This document shows, in pieces, positions 35,393 to 51,004 of a stretch of DNA of 64,000 bases. Source of the stretch: Porodaedalea pini (lineage: Eukaryota > Basidiomycota > Agaricomycetes > Hymenochaetales > Hymenochaetaceae); assembly GCA_002794775.1 (NCBI GenBank), contig NBAY01000070.1:1-64000 (forward strand), written 5' to 3'. The stretch's first letter is position 1. Every line of letters starts with the position of its first letter. The translations under genes and the position numbers were made by a program. The notes under the pieces are model-generated. The model saw nothing but the letters and a program-made list of their open reading frames with translations. It did not search any database and was not told the origin of the DNA.

Positions 35393-36025
35393 TTAGCCTT
35401 TGCCTCGTAAATGACCGCCATGTCCCGGCGAAGTCTCCGTCACTTCATCCGATCCAGTCCGGTGAAGCCTTCTAACTCCAAGAACGTCTTCAACAACTGC
35501 TTTACCCAGCCTTCGAGCTAAAATCCCAGCCAATGCTCCGCAGATAGCAGCTGCGCCTAGGAAGACGTATAGCGGGTACAGCAACACCGCAAACCTGTAC
35601 ACGAGAAGCAGTGGCACGAGGACAGGGGTAAAGATGATCTTGACAGCGAGATGCACGGGGGCAGAGATCCGGTGAAGAGGACGCAAGAAGAGATGGGCGA
35701 CGTAAGAAAGCACGGCAAATGCGTGTTTGGCCGGGATATATACAACCTTCGGGAGATGAACGAGGTATGACAACGAGGACGCTGTGAGTCCAAATAGGAC
35801 CTTTGATGCGGTAAATGCATTGGACAGGCTTAGTAAAGCCAAGCCTTCGTCTACGTTTGATGCTGCTGTCGACAGGAGAGGTGTGTTTCCCTGTTCTGTG
35901 GTTACATTGCCACTGGCAGCTCCGGACGCGCTCCCGGTCTGGAGAGCAGGTTGAGACAGGAGAACGCCGATGTAGATGACGCTGAGAACAGCCGCAGTGC
36001 GAAACATTGTTTCACCTCGAGTCAT
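35393..36025 (-). CDS. small multi-pass membrane protein, unknown
   Basis: Single-exon frame of 210 residues. An N-terminal hydrophobic segment (FRTAAVLSVIYIGVLL, about 8-23) may be a signal or anchor. Further hydrophobic stretches lie at about 60-85, 95-110, 122-145 and 148-168 (LLLVYRFAVLLYPLYVFLG and AAAICGALAGILA). The C-terminus is polar with EVTETSPGHGGH. ATG at 36025 is used; a second ATG lies six codons in. I do not recognise a family; the hydrophobic pattern and the lack of stops are the only support. Confidence 0.6.
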   Translation of the reverse strand: MTRGETMFRTAAVLSVIYIGVLLSQPALQTGSASGAASGNVTTEQGNTPLLSTAASNVDEGLALLSLSNAFTASKVLFGLTASSLSYLVHLPKVVYIPAKHAFAVLSYVAHLFLRPLHRISAPVHLAVKIIFTPVLVPLLLVYRFAVLLYPLYVFLGAAAICGALAGILARRLGKAVVEDVLGVRRLHRTGSDEVTETSPGHGGHLRGKG

Positions 36026-37287
36026 GGCAATAGCGTCTGGCTGCTGTACTTGCTGTCATGCAGAACAAGTTGAGCTCAGTCGCCGACACGAACGGCTCAA
36101 GGTCTGGTCAGAATCAGGTGACGTAGACCAAGCACGTGTTAGAGTCTGTCGCACTACTTTTTTTCAGGCTCCGACCGACTAGAGTGTATTTGTAGTACAT
36201 AATTCCACCTCGACTTCGCCTGCTCTGCGGTGGGCCTTTGGAATGCACTAGCCGCCTTTTCAAAATCAGTAACGGAGAGCTGGGAGTACTGTTTCGTGCG
36301 AAATTGTTCGTTCAACACATCTCAGAAGTGCTCTGTAAACAACGAGGCTGCTTTCTCGATAATCTTCCGCTTGCGTTGATCATATCTCACAGTCTGTGCT
36401 TCTTCGACTGCGTAAGGCTCAATGTGGTCAAGAAAACGACAGATGCAAGCAAGGATAACTGATCAAGGTTTAAATATCCAAGAGTCTTAAAGGATCCACT
36501 AACTCCTACGGAATGTACTTTTCCCCTCAAAGGCTGTCCTGTGTATGCCGAGTAAAGCCAGTGACCAAAAAAGGAGCTTACAAAGTACTTTCATATCGGA
36601 CCGATACCGGACGACTATGCCAGGAAATTGTCGCTTCTCAAGCGGTGGTCCATTGGCTGAACAACTTCTCTCCATCATTCATCGACTGTTGAAGTGCTGA
36701 AGGTGACATACATTTAAGCACGATGCATTGCCGATGATCTGACCGACCTATGTTAGAAACCACTTGGCATGGGTTGTCCTCGATCTGTAGGTTAGAAGCA
36801 GTGGCTTTACCGTTCCAGCTCAGGCGCTCAAGATTCTGCTATACACGAGGCGAACACTAGGTCAACACAATATCAGCTTTTTAACTGGAGACAAATCTCG
36901 GCATTTCTATTACTAAGGTACAGTGGCCTTTTTTCTGTTAATGCTTTCCGGAGCTAGATACCAAGTGGGACTGTCTAACCTGTTATGTGCCCCGCCCATA
37001 AAATATGTGCCCACTTTTAGATGGCCCTGAAACATGAACCTGCGGTGAGTCAACATCTTGCCACTGCTACTTGAGTAATGAGACTGCCCTTCTCCCAGAT
37101 TTCAGCGGCTGACATGTGTATCATCAGCCGAGACATGCCTTCGAACCATCATGATCGGCTTCTAGAGCGCGCGCGATGCTTTAAGAGAGCCGAGGCAAGT
37201 CCGTCTCCGTCGCAAAATATTTCATATTTCTTGCGCCCCCGCATCTCCCACCACTCACTCTCTTACCCGCCTCTCTATTCCATATAA
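36026..37287. other. intergenic region, no gene supported
   Basis: About 1.26 kb between divergent genes (membrane protein on minus, unknown protein on plus). Frames of 60-74 codons on plus show no motif. Presumably holds both promoters. A CT-rich run near 37250-37280 precedes the downstream ATG. Confidence 0.4.
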
Positions 37288-38000
37288 ATGGGTCCTCCAA
37301 GCCGCTACAACCTCTATTCCACCTCTCGTGCTCATCCATCATCGTCTTCCCTTCCAGCAGAGACCGAGGCCGATACAGCGTCTCTGTCAAATACTCAGTT
37401 GGCAAAACATCATCTGAAACTCCTGGCAACCGCCGCTACACCTGAAGAGTTCACATCGAGAGCGGCCGCTGCGTTCTCTCGGAATGTTAATATCACTGTG
37501 AATGGCGTGCACCTTTCGCGGGAGCTTTATGCGCAGCAGTGGGGCGCTACGTTCAGCACGGGCGGGATCATATCTTTCAGCGGTGCAATGGAGACTCCTT
37601 ACGTCAGAATACCCATGCTTCAGGTGAGCATTTCTGCTTCACCTGGGCCTGTTTCAGCCAGCATGCTCACCCCTTCCTTTCGCTTATAGAACGCCGCACT
37701 TGTCGGTGTTTTGTACGACGCGAGCTTTACGAGCCCCGTGGATCGCCTGAGCGCTGTTAGCAGATCAATTGAGCAGTTCGCCATCTCTGTGTCCTCCACC
37801 ATCAATCTCATGTGCGTCCCTTAGTTCCTCATAGTCTTTGTATGTGGTGTCCGATCACTGAACTTATTAATTTGCAATCTAGCATCGCTGAGGATAAAAC
37901 GCTTTCATCTTCATCTAGTGATCGTAGACGTATTGTTTCTGTGAACCAGGTACTCGTAGATAAAGACGGTCTCTTGACCTTTCCTCTTCGTGATATATGA
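37288..38000 (+). CDS. hypothetical protein, 191 residues
   Basis: Three exons, 37288-37623, 37690-37811 and 37883-38000, with GTGAGC and GTGCGT donors and TAG acceptors, give 191 residues in frame. Text includes LAKHHLKLLATAATPEEFTS, RNVNITVNGVHLSRELY, NAALVGVLYDASFTSPVDRL and RIVSVNQVLVDKDG. The size and the alternation of helical N-terminus and beta-strand-like segments suggest an NTF2/SnoaL-like fold, but that is a guess. No signal peptide. The stop lies 113 bp from the convergent kinase B gene. Confidence 0.65.
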
Positions 38001-38113
38001 GTTCGAATATTTCTTTCGATTTGCGATTTCTTCTTGGAGCCTAGTTTGGAATGTTATTACAAAAAAGCTTATAGATTGATAGGCAGAAAGGTGGTCGACT
38101 ATGTCTGGACCCG

Positions 38114-39963
38114 TCATGAAAAGCCCTTCTTCATCGCTCCCTCCAATGTTTTACTTCCGGCTATTCGACCCATGATAGAAAACAGCTCGAAGGTGCTGGG
38201 CCGATCTTCCGGACGTGGGGCTATGCACCTCTTTATAGCCTGAAACAGTTCGGCAGGAACTGACTCTGGCAATTGCGCGTATTGAATATCTAACTTTGAT
38301 TGCATGAGTGCGTTGACAAACCAAAGATCAGTCTTCTGATTGCCGAGGAAAGGAGCCTTGCCGGTCAACAACTGAATTTCTTAGTATTAGGATCCGAAGT
38401 CGGTGAGTTGTCACTGTATACGCACCTCTATCAATGTCATCCCAAATGCCCAGACATCATCTTGCTCCGAACGTTTTCCCTCAAGAACTCTTTCTTTACT
38501 TGAAAAGCGTACTGAACAATCCCCATTCAAAGATAAGGAGCTGGAGACGGCTGAAGATGCTGTGACGGAGGAAGGCGTAGCAGAAGGACTTTGTAGGAGC
38601 GTTCGCAACATGAGTCCAAAATCTGTCAAGACAAGGTTCTCGTTGCTGTCGACTAAAATGTTTGCCTGTTGTGCATTCGTACCATTAGTATACAATGTTG
38701 GTGGGTGGGAAGACATGCCTACCCCTTTGATGTCACCGTGAATAAGGTCCATCTGGTGAAGATAATGAATCGTGCCAATGAGATAGAACGACTTCAGACG
38801 CATTGTCAGTCATTCATTGATAATAGACAAGAATAAGTCAGTAGCGCATCGAACCTTTGCCTGGACGAAATGTACTCTGTCGACCTTGTTGTTTTGGAGA
38901 TATTTCACAGAGTTTCCCAACTCTTGGAACTTGAATACGAGTCCGATTCCAAGGTTTCCGCGAGGATGCTTTAGCGTGATCCCAAGGAATGGATTCAGGC
39001 CAGGGAAATCGAGTCCAATCCAATTGAGCGCCTCCTCGTGCAAAGGCTGTCGAGGAGATTAGATAAGGCTTAATAATTGATCCCAGACTTACACTCCACT
39101 TTCGCTTCCGCATGTCAGAGCGGATGGCCTTATCTGCTCGCAAAACCTTTACTACAACTTTCTTGTCAGCGAACTCCGCGAGCATTATGTCGGCAGATCC
39201 TCCGCAGTCCAAGAGGTTTTTTGACGCATCTCGTCCGAAGGATAAGTCTTCGAGCTCTAATGCCTTGGGAATGTGACGATACTTTCGGCATAATTGAACA
39301 AGTTGTTTGATCCACTCCTTACGAAGTGAAGCTTCCACAAGGCTCTCTTGGATCATCTAACGCAAATAAGGTGTGTTGACATTTGACGTCAACAGAGCTT
39401 CGGCAAACACCTACCATCTCCAAAAGGTCAATACAATTCTGAATTTCGGCCCTCATCGACGCAGAGCCCTTGCTCATACTCTTCCAAGTAGAAGAAACTT
39501 GTTTGATAAAGTCAAGCGTTTCTTTCCCTAGCGAACCTGCCCTAAGGGTGTGGTTACTTTTTGGATTGTCATAGTGAATCTGCGTTTCTCTACTTACCGG
39601 AAACCCTTGAGCTTGAATCCGCTATTGTTAAACTTCCGAAAAATATCGGGAAGGACAACCTCTGACAACACGTCGCGGACTCTCTTCCAATTCTTCATGG
39701 ACAGCCACTCGACTGGGGACCATTTACTGCATTCGCTAAAAAGAGAAACTAGAGACTCAGCTGGAGCGCGCTCAGGGAATGTCTTCCATCGATTCGTGTC
39801 CGGGTGACGAAATGTTAGATTGAGAGCTTCCCTGGCAAGACCCTATCACGCGAATAATGAGATTTATGCTAGCTTTATTGAGAGTGAGGTTGCTGCTCAC
39901 CTTTCCGTATGCGAATGTCTCGGCAAAACTATAGAGCCCAGACCTCGTTTTAAGACTTATCAT
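38114..39963 (-). CDS. protein kinase (fungal expanded family), kinase B
   Basis: Eight exons, 39901-39963, 39598-39842, 39415-39541, 39093-39356, 38855-39046, 38723-38791, 38426-38665, 38114-38371, join to 485 residues. The N-terminal half is a helical region (WLSMKNWKRVRDVLSEV) shared with kinase A. In the kinase domain the glycine loop is poor (DCGGSADIMLA), Lys is in KVVVKVLRA, the loop is IHGDIKGANILVD, then DFGLML; the APE position reads SSKERVLEG after a Ser-rich insert of about 30 residues; DDVWAFGMTLIE and a typical C-lobe (LLTGKAPF, APRPEDRPSTFELF) follow. The 69-nt exon before the catalytic loop has identical length in kinase A. Lys, Asp and DFG are kept, but the loose glycine loop leaves room for weak activity. 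Confidence 0.8.
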
Positions 39964-40637
39964 TGCGAAGTAGTGATGTCAGGGAATGAGAGGGTAGATG
40001 ATGATAGGTCCTGAGGCAGTTGGGAGGCAGACGTATAAGAGAGGATTCTTGCGCTTCGCAGGACTGTGTAAGGCGCAGAGTGCACTGCTCACGAGTTCGG
40101 GCTATTCTAAACTTCGTAGGGGACTGAATATAAGGCAGGCGTTATCGGCGTTGTCCTAGTATGAATAGAAGTAATGAATCCTGCAGTGTAGGCTGTGAAG
40201 AACAGCCTGCCAGCTCGTGCACGTGTGTGCTCTAATGAATCGATAGTGACAGATAGAACTGTGATCAGGAAGAAACAGAGGCCTGAAGCTTAAGATTACG
40301 GCATGAAGCATCGTCTCCGATTGACAGTGGCGGACGTCCCCGGGGTTTCCGAACTTGCAGGGATTGGTTCTGCATGGCAAACGGTGTACCAACTTAGCAA
40401 GGAGCTCGTCTGGGACAGCTCACATTTCGACGTACACGGTATATCTTTAGATGTGCTTCGGTGTCGTGGCAGGAGTACCTGAATGCTAGGCTTGCAGTTT
40501 TCCCGTTTTGGCAACACGCAAGCCGATATAGCCGATGCTATATTCCGCTTCCCACTATTTCCAAACTCATATAGATAGTGCGCGGACAATGCCTAGTAAA
40601 GTACATTTTACCTGTCGAGAGCAAAGAACCCCTAATA
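39964..40637. other. intergenic, no gene supported
   Basis: Region between the kinase B start and the stop codon of cellobiose dehydrogenase, both on minus. Nothing beyond short chance frames. Confidence 0.4.
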
Positions 40638-43710
<3,073 letters not shown>

Positions 43711-44990
43711 GAGTAGTGTGGGATACGAGAGCTGTGTTGGATCAAGCCATATATAAAGGCTCGCCGTTATGACCGAATATCGAGTCCCGAATAGAAATTC
43801 CAAGGGGCCCGGATGCCAAAACTTGGTGCGACGGGGACAGCCCCTCGTGCACGGTCGCTGAGAAGCACACGGAGATCCCTCGCATAGGCAGCATACTCGT
43901 AGTTTCGCCGATATACAGTGGGGGCACCCGCGCGTACTTGTTGCGCATCGCGTTCGGAAATACGTCTGCACAATATGGGGAAAATCTTAAACCTTATTTG
44001 TTGTCGCAGTCGGCCCTTTTTGCCAGGTCATTCTATAATCACCGGTTTATCGTGCTGCAGAGTACAGGACCTCGTTACTGTGGAGTTTGCGCTAGACAAG
44101 ATGTGCTGATAAGCATTGCATCCTAGTCATGCATTTGACAGGGAGACTTACACGCGGTGATCCGAACGGAAGCATCGAAGTGGCAAGTCCACATTTCAAT
44201 TCCGTGATACCACTAAATTCATTAGCCAGGCTCATTTGGGATTCGTTACCTTCTTGATGGTTAGAAGACGAAAACGAAGGCGTTTCTTCGGAATCTCCAT
44301 TGGTCATTTTAGTCGCTGGTTGTGATCACGCCAGTGCCAGCTCATTGGATCTCGAGATACGACCACGTCCTCATAAGCTTCTTGAAACAGGGGTGTCAGG
44401 AACATCCTAGCGTGCTTCACCACTTCTAAACGTGCAGAAGGCATCAGGGAACAAGAGGAGACATGACTATGGCAATGAACACGCAGCCATAGCATCCCAA
44501 AATGATATGATTAGTGAGCTTCATAATTCATAGCAGCTTTTGTTCAGAATGACGTGCAAGTCATAGAGCAAAGCTGCTTACGTGGCATGGATACCGACAC
44601 TGGATAGATTTCACACATACTTCTGTTCCTGCTCGCGGGACGTGCTCTGTTTCGCAAGGTCTAACTTAGTTACCCCGCATTGAAGATCTGCATTGACGAT
44701 GGGGCACCATATCGCTTGACACGAAAGCACGCGCACGGCCGAGAATACAGCGTAAACTGACGTTGTGATTAGACGAGTAGAGATCCAAATTTGAGCGACG
44801 ACAGGGCCGGCTAAAACAAGTATATAGATAGTTGGAATGATATTATTAGACCTAGATATATTTACTTCAAGAATAATTAGCAACTACGAGTAAAAAATAG
44901 AAATGACTGGGCTCACCACGAAACCTAAACTCGAGACCTTGAACACAAAAAGGCCGAATTCCACACACCTGATCACTCGTATAGCATCCA
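43711..44990. other. upstream region, no gene supported
   Basis: Promoter side of cellobiose dehydrogenase and downstream side of the pseudouridine synthase gene. Two minus-strand frames (44304-44495 and 44092-44307) abut but show no recognisable domain or clear splice link, so I leave them unassigned. Confidence 0.35.
43745..43760 (-). promoter_or_regulatory. TATA-like element of cellobiose dehydrogenase gene
   Basis: TTTATATATGG on the minus strand, about 40 bp before the ATG at 43710. Position and sequence suit a TATA box with a very short leader. Confidence 0.4.
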
Positions 44991-46378
44991 TTACTGTCCT
45001 TCTTGTTCCCGCAACTTTAGATCCGAAGGTCCTAGCCACTTCCCGTCCAAACCCGCAATCTCTTCGTCGAGAGCGACCGGTACACCATCGACCGAAAGGG
45101 CGCCACGTACGTACTCCAGCGGTACGTACTGGCTCAGTTCCGCTGCCTTACAGGTCGACATGAAGTACGAAGGAAGCGGGGCGCTAACACCAAGCGTGAG
45201 GTGCTTTGAAGGCCCGGAAGATCGATACCTCTGCAACAAGGAGAATCAGGGACAGGTTCTAAGCAGCAGCGATGCAGAGTTTGGAGAGTATCATGAGACT
45301 CACCGTGACATCTATGTGTGCGGAGTGTAAGAACAAGCGATGGTGTGTTCTTTCTGCTTCCATAAATACACCAGGAGCTTCGTCGGATCCTGGGGATAAT
45401 GTTCGCTTTGCTATGACAGACATGCCCTTTGGTATAATATCCAGAATGCTCTGTGGGGGAGCTTTGGTGGAGTAGAAGGTGTCTCCAAGAATAGGTACTA
45501 CAATGCAATTGAGTCAACACGACACGAAGATAAGATCGGCAGAATAGACGTGCCTTGCAATGTCAGAGCCAAATGAGCTCGCAGCTGATGTTTTACACCG
45601 GAGTGGAGGGAGAGACGAAGAAGCGATAGAGGGACCTTATCCTGCCGTACATAGTTATGATTGTCAAATTCAACCCGACCTCGATGCTCTCATAAAATGG
45701 GACGTCACGCACCGACGAACCCAGAAGCTCCCAGTCTGTCAGAGCAGGTTTCCCGCTCTTCTCATCTACAATTGTTCTCCCGTCGTCGCTGCCTAGTGGT
45801 GTATTGATCGTGCCGTGCGCGATATCCGGAAACGACTTTCGCCCACCCCGTACAATAGCGAGGTACGTTTTCTTGAGCCTGTGTTCTCGGAATTGCTGGA
45901 AGAGCGAGCGTGCATGCACGTCTGACTTGGCGAAAACAAATGCCCCAGTTGTATTCTGCGTAACATTCAAGATAGGTACCATCGCTTGAAAACAACTCGT
46001 GACGGACTTTGTCCAACCTATGGATTTGTTTAGGAACATCTTCGAGCTCAAGCTTCACTTTCAGATCTGGCACCAGTGTGAGTAATCTGGCTACATCAGG
46101 GGATGTTAAGAGCATGATACCTTCCAGCAATGTGTCAAAACTAGATTTTCTGCCATGTTTCTGAGCAAAAAAAAACGATGAACTGCTGCGACGAAGCATG
46201 TGCAACGTGACCTCACCTCCTCCCAGGCCTTGTCCGATTGGCAAATAAGCCCGGATGGCTTGTTGACAACTATGAGCGCTCTGTCGGCATACAGAAGATG
46301 TACGGGGTGATGAGTCGGAGGACCAGAGGCAGGGTTGGCTCCTCTGCGCGTGAGCTTGCTAAATGACCGACGCGACAT
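44991..46378 (-). CDS. RluA-family RNA pseudouridine synthase
   Basis: Converts uridine to pseudouridine in RNA. Recognisable pieces in order on minus: MSRRSFSKLTRRGANP (basic, possibly a mitochondrial presequence; an upstream in-frame ATG at 46417 is an alternative), HHPVHLLYADRALIVVNKPSGL (exon 46217-46378), then exon 46008-46160 ending in QIHRLDK, the catalytic HRLD motif with its Asp, then NTTGAFVFAKSD...KKTYLAIVRG (exon from 45955), PLSLLRLSLHSGVKHQLRAHLA (about 45580-45660), ILGDTFYSTKAPPQS, a segment with LFLHSAHIDV, and a C-terminal exon ending at 44991. Exon edges in the second half are approximate. The order and spacing are typical for the family. Presequence-like start and family suggest a mitochondrial Pus5-like enzyme, which is inference. 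Confidence 0.82.
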
Positions 46379-46417
46379 GAAACTTTGAAAGCCAGCGCAG
46401 AATTTTCGATACGCCAT

Positions 46418-47275
46418 TCGGCTTCCATCGGCAATGCTGCATTTGAGGCTCCGCTTAAACTTCCACTGAGTACAGCAAACCACTTCATTAGGTTTACATC
46501 GATGACACGTATGTTAAAAGTAACAGCCATCAAAAAGACACTGAAGCTGTATAACGTGATCGTGATCTCCATTATTTCAGCACACCATAGATACTCCTCG
46601 GTAATATAGATCATTGCGCCCATCAGGAATGCTCTGACCATGCTAGGTTTCTATACTATCCAATTGCATACTGATATACCCCAGGAGTCTTCAGAATGGT
46701 TTGGTGGGCATCTAGGCTGTGTCTGACGGTTGCATGGCCCTTGTTATGAAATTAGCTATTATATTGTGTTAAGATCTCGAGAACTCGGAGCTCCCACATT
46801 ATTACAACAATGGTGGCAACAGTATTTATTCCAATTGATAATATTGCGAGAAGAGACTGACAGCCAGGCATTATTCTATGTATTCCACATAGTCCCCAAT
46901 ATCAATAGGGTTCATACTATGGAGTAAGGACAGCTATTGCATGTGCAAAACATGTGATAATACAAGCGATGCCTCACAAAACAGAGCTTCCAGCTATTTC
47001 TGTCCTCTTGTATTATTGAGCAGAAGTTGTGGGCAAACACCACAGCAGATGAGTTTTTAGAACAACATAAAATGACTATCCCCTGAAAAGAGAGATGTGA
47101 ATGTGTGTCGAACAAAAGGCATATTTAAAATGAGCATACACACAAGGAATATCAGTAGCCGTATACAAATCGGGTTTCATGTAAAAACGTCCTTCAGTAT
47201 GAGCATCTCAGAGCAGGAAGCGATGACACTCAGCATGAATGTGCCAGTTCCCCCAAGAACTCTAAGATATCCAGA
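46418..47275. other. intergenic, AT-rich, no gene supported
   Basis: Sequence becomes AT-rich and CpG-poor from about 46650, suggesting old repeats. A hydrophobic minus-strand frame at 46270-46641 overlaps the pseudouridine synthase start and is probably chance. Confidence 0.35.
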
Positions 47276-47277
47276 TA

Positions 47278-47957
47278 CAGTCGAACCTGTGTATAAGCAT
47301 ACCGGTGCATAAGCATTACCTGTACATAAGCATTGAATTTTTGATCCACTGAGCTCGGTAGGCAGAGAATTCAGGGTCCTATAAGCATTATCCCCATAAG
47401 CATTTGACATTAAGATTTGAACAAAAATTTAAACCAAAAATGCTTATCTAGAGGTCATCATGTGACCATATATACCCCCATATGGATGCTCTTGTGATGG
47501 TATGCGGCTTGGCAAGCATTGATTTTTGTGGCCTGCAGAAAGTAGATAGATAAGGCAAAAAAAAAGCACCTGTCAGATTCCCTTACTTGCTATGCACTCT
47601 TGCAGCTAATGTGCTTTTTCAAAAGCCGGACCAGTGCAGAGTTCAGTCAGACACACAAGCTGTTACCAAAGGTCCAAAGCTGTGGCAGGAGCTCCAGAAG
47701 GAAATCAACAAAGGTCTAAATGCTAATATTCATAGTTATTTCTCTTAAAGTGTCCCTTGCAACTATTTAACAGCTGAAAGTAATGTAAATGTCTTCACCT
47801 GCATGTGTGGGTCTTGACATTGGATTGTGTGAGACAGCATTCCATAAATGGAAATAACTTTATTTGTTTATTATGCAATAACACGGACAAGCATTCCTGT
47901 GTATAAGCATTGGCCGACATTTCCACCGAGGCCAATGCTTATACACAGGTTCGACTG
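47278..47957. mobile_element. 680-bp MITE, Tc1/mariner-pogo-like ends
   Basis: Inverted ends CAGTCGAACCTGTGTATAAGCAT (47278-47300 and complement at 47935-47957) flanked on both sides by TA (47276-47277 and 47958-47959), the TSD of Tc1/mariner/pogo elements. CAGT...-type ends fit the pogo/Fot1 branch. The word TATAAGCAT recurs inside both ends (about 47305-47400 and 47885-47945). No coding capacity, so non-autonomous. Confidence 0.85.
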
Positions 47958-47959
47958 TA

Positions 47960-48691
47960 TGAGCAGCTTTCTCAAGATAGATTTTGCACGACTTGGACTC
48001 AACTGCAAGATATTGGGAGGTAATGAAAGCCATCCTCTAGAAACCATTGCAAACAAGTAAAGCTCCTCTCTTTCAAGCACTGAGCTAGAGATCTCAGCAA
48101 GCACTGATGAAGTTTATTATGAGGGCTGAGTTTGCAGTGTATGCACAACAATACCATGAAGATGCAATTATCCAGTCTAAGGTATTTATGATTGCACTTG
48201 TCCGTGATATGATGTCACAGCGCTTTCAGACCTCCCATGAAAATTATGACTGCTGACATAAGGAATAGGAATGGAATGGACCAAATGCTCACTTATTTGT
48301 GACAGACTGAAAATCAAGCATTGGAGTTTCTTCAGAGTCGTCAGTTGAGTTTCCAAAAGATGAGCCTCCATCTTCCTCGAGACCTTTACTGTGAGCTCGC
48401 TTATATACAGGAACAACTGCATGAATACTAACAGGTTTCAGCCCAAGATCTTTCCATTGGTATTCGTAGGGAAATAAATGAGAGATTTGTACTTGCATCG
48501 AGTTCAAGTCCCTCAATATTTTTGTCAACCCTGCAAGTTTATATCAGGCTGTTCATAAGATTTGACAGTTCTTTGATGACAGTGGGTGCCTTTTTTTAAA
48601 ATTGATAGGATGCAATGTTATGTATGTACTGGGGAGGGGAAGGTGACAGTACTAGTATCAAAAGCATTGAAGATTCAACTGCGAACAAAGC
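47960..48691. other. AT-rich spacer, no gene supported
   Basis: CpG-poor sequence between the MITE and LINE copy 2. A 79-codon minus frame (48289-48528) has no recognised motif. Confidence 0.3.
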
Positions 48692-48777
48692 TCATGCATC
48701 ACTTCTTCTTGCTTCCTACCATCATCATCAACTGTGAGAACATCTGTGATACAAGCTCTCTCTCTCTCGCTTAACCC

Positions 48778-51001
48778 ATGGATAGCAAAATGTTGACCAG
48801 GGATAAAGCATCTCTTCATAGAACCAAGTCTTCTCATTCCCTTGCTAACCCCAAGGACCCCACCAAGTGTGAGGAGTGCAACAACAATCTTTCCTATCAC
48901 AGTTGCAGCTGTGTTAGTGGATCAGCCAAGTTATGTGCTGAGTGTGGTCACAATAAGACCTATAACCACAATGATGCTGTTTGTGCAGTAGTTCAGAAGA
49001 ATTGAGCAGACTGGTCACCAGACACCAAGGCCAACAAACATGCCACCACTCTCTGCAAACAAGGGGATCTCCCACCTACCTCTGTCATTGACTCTCAACC
49101 TTCACTCAAATGATCTAACTTGGAGGAGGAACATGCATCTCGTGGACCCCCTGCTCATGTTGACAACACCATGGATGCTGACGATTTGTACATCCCTGAT
49201 GAACACCCTAGCCAGGCACCCCAATTAGATGATATCAAGACAATCAATCAAGAGGATCTGGCCATCTCCAAAAAAGTTTCCCATGCCTACCAGCAGCTTA
49301 CAAAATACACTATTCAGCATATAACTGCATTTATCACCCAGCTCTCATGGACTTCCCTCATGCCATAGTATGAAGACCCCCACCTTGCCGGTAAAGCCTC
49401 ACAGATGTAGCATCCAACCTTGTGTCATGGATTAACCAGGCCACTGTTCTCAATGAGAAAACCACCATGAGCAATGACACCAATGATGGTCTAGAATCCT
49501 TTCATTCCACCTATTGGATCCATTCCCCAGAATTTAAGCACGTCTTCAAAAATGTTCATCTTTCTTTGCAGGTTCGTCATGATCAGGAAATCACCAACAA
49601 TATGCAGTCCATGTCTCATTCTATTCAGTCTCTTTCTTCTCTTGTCTCATCCCTTGTTGAGAAAACTAACAACTTTGAAAAACAGCTTTCTAAGTCTCAG
49701 TCCAAATCTTCTTCTGTGGCGCCAGTCACTCCTACTAACAATAAACAAGTCAAATTCCTTCCTGACCTGATTGGTTCCCATTTTGTGCACAACAACAGAT
49801 TTCTGCCTACCCCTCTCATTGTTAAACAATGTGTCTTGACCCCCAAGAATGGCGCTACTGAGTACACAGCTGCAGTCGCTAAAACCTACACCCCCAGATC
49901 AGGTTATTGTATAGATTCTTCAGGAATAATTTATGCCCCAGACGGGTATGCACATTCTGCTCACAACACTCCCTGCTCTAACGAAGGCAAGGTCTATTAC
50001 CCACCAGTTGAATCCATTGGTACCAACAAAGATGGCTTTACAATGGTCACATATGCAAGGGCAGCATCCAGAAAACCCAAAACCACCCCTACAAAAGTCT
50101 CAAGACCCACAGAGGCTAACCCTGATGGGGAAATCCCTACCATCCCTATGAACTGATCTAATGGATTGGTGAACATTCACACTTCTAATATCAAGTGGGT
50201 CTATTTTGCATTGCCCAGCAATCTTGCCATGCAACCTCTGACTACTGCCATTAAAAACTCTGTACAAGCCGGCCTCAAGGGCAATCCCCTGTTTAAGCAT
50301 CTTATCATTCTGAATGTGGAATACACCACAAACAGCAATCTTTTGATTTCTTTTACTAACATTCATTCAGACTACGATGCTAATTACCTAGCCCTTGTGA
50401 CACAACTTAATTGCCTAGTTAACATCAACAGTGCTCGAGCATTCATACTCACACCCCTTTTCAAAATGGTTCTACCCAACATCCCCATTTTTGACCAGGA
50501 GACCAAATTGATTTACAGTGAGCAGGATCTCCTTGATGAACTCTCAGCTCTCCCCCATTTCAAAGGACACGAATTCATGTTCCCACCCAGGTTCATGTCT
50601 TCACTAGAGAAGCTTAATGAACACAATTTTTGCAATGTATCCATCATCATGAAGAACATCAATTGTTTATCTTTCAACCACTTCTTCCTCCATGGAAACC
50701 ATTCCATCCCTATCTTTGGGGTGATTCACTGCCTCGAGGAAATGCAAGCCCACCCCACCATTAACCAGTGTGACAATTGTCATTGACTTGGTCACCCAGC
50801 TTCCAAATGTCATTCCATAGCCTGCTGCGCCATATGCTCTGAACCCCATTGCACTGCAGTCCACGTTGCAAAATGTGGCCTGTGCACCACATCCAACAAC
50901 TTGCAATGCGAGCATTTCACCCATTGCATTAACTGTCAGAGAAACTACAGCACACAGTCATCAGAATGCCTCACTTGATGTAATTATCAATCCCCATATT
51001 A
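48778..51001 (+). pseudogene. LINE copy 2 ORF1 relic
   Basis: ATG at 48778; MDSKMLTRDKASLHRTKS parallels copy 1. Stops at 49003, 50156 and 50785 are TGA at positions where copy 1 has CGA or CGC-type Arg codons. Zinc knuckle CDNCH-GHPASKC is still legible at about 50770-50810. Ends in TAA at 50999-51001, three bases before the ORF2 ATG region. Confidence 0.85.
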
Positions 51002-51004
51002 AGT

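Noticed and set aside
46270..46641. Minus-strand 123-codon hydrophobic frame
   Set aside because: It overlaps the pseudouridine synthase start in another frame and has no support.
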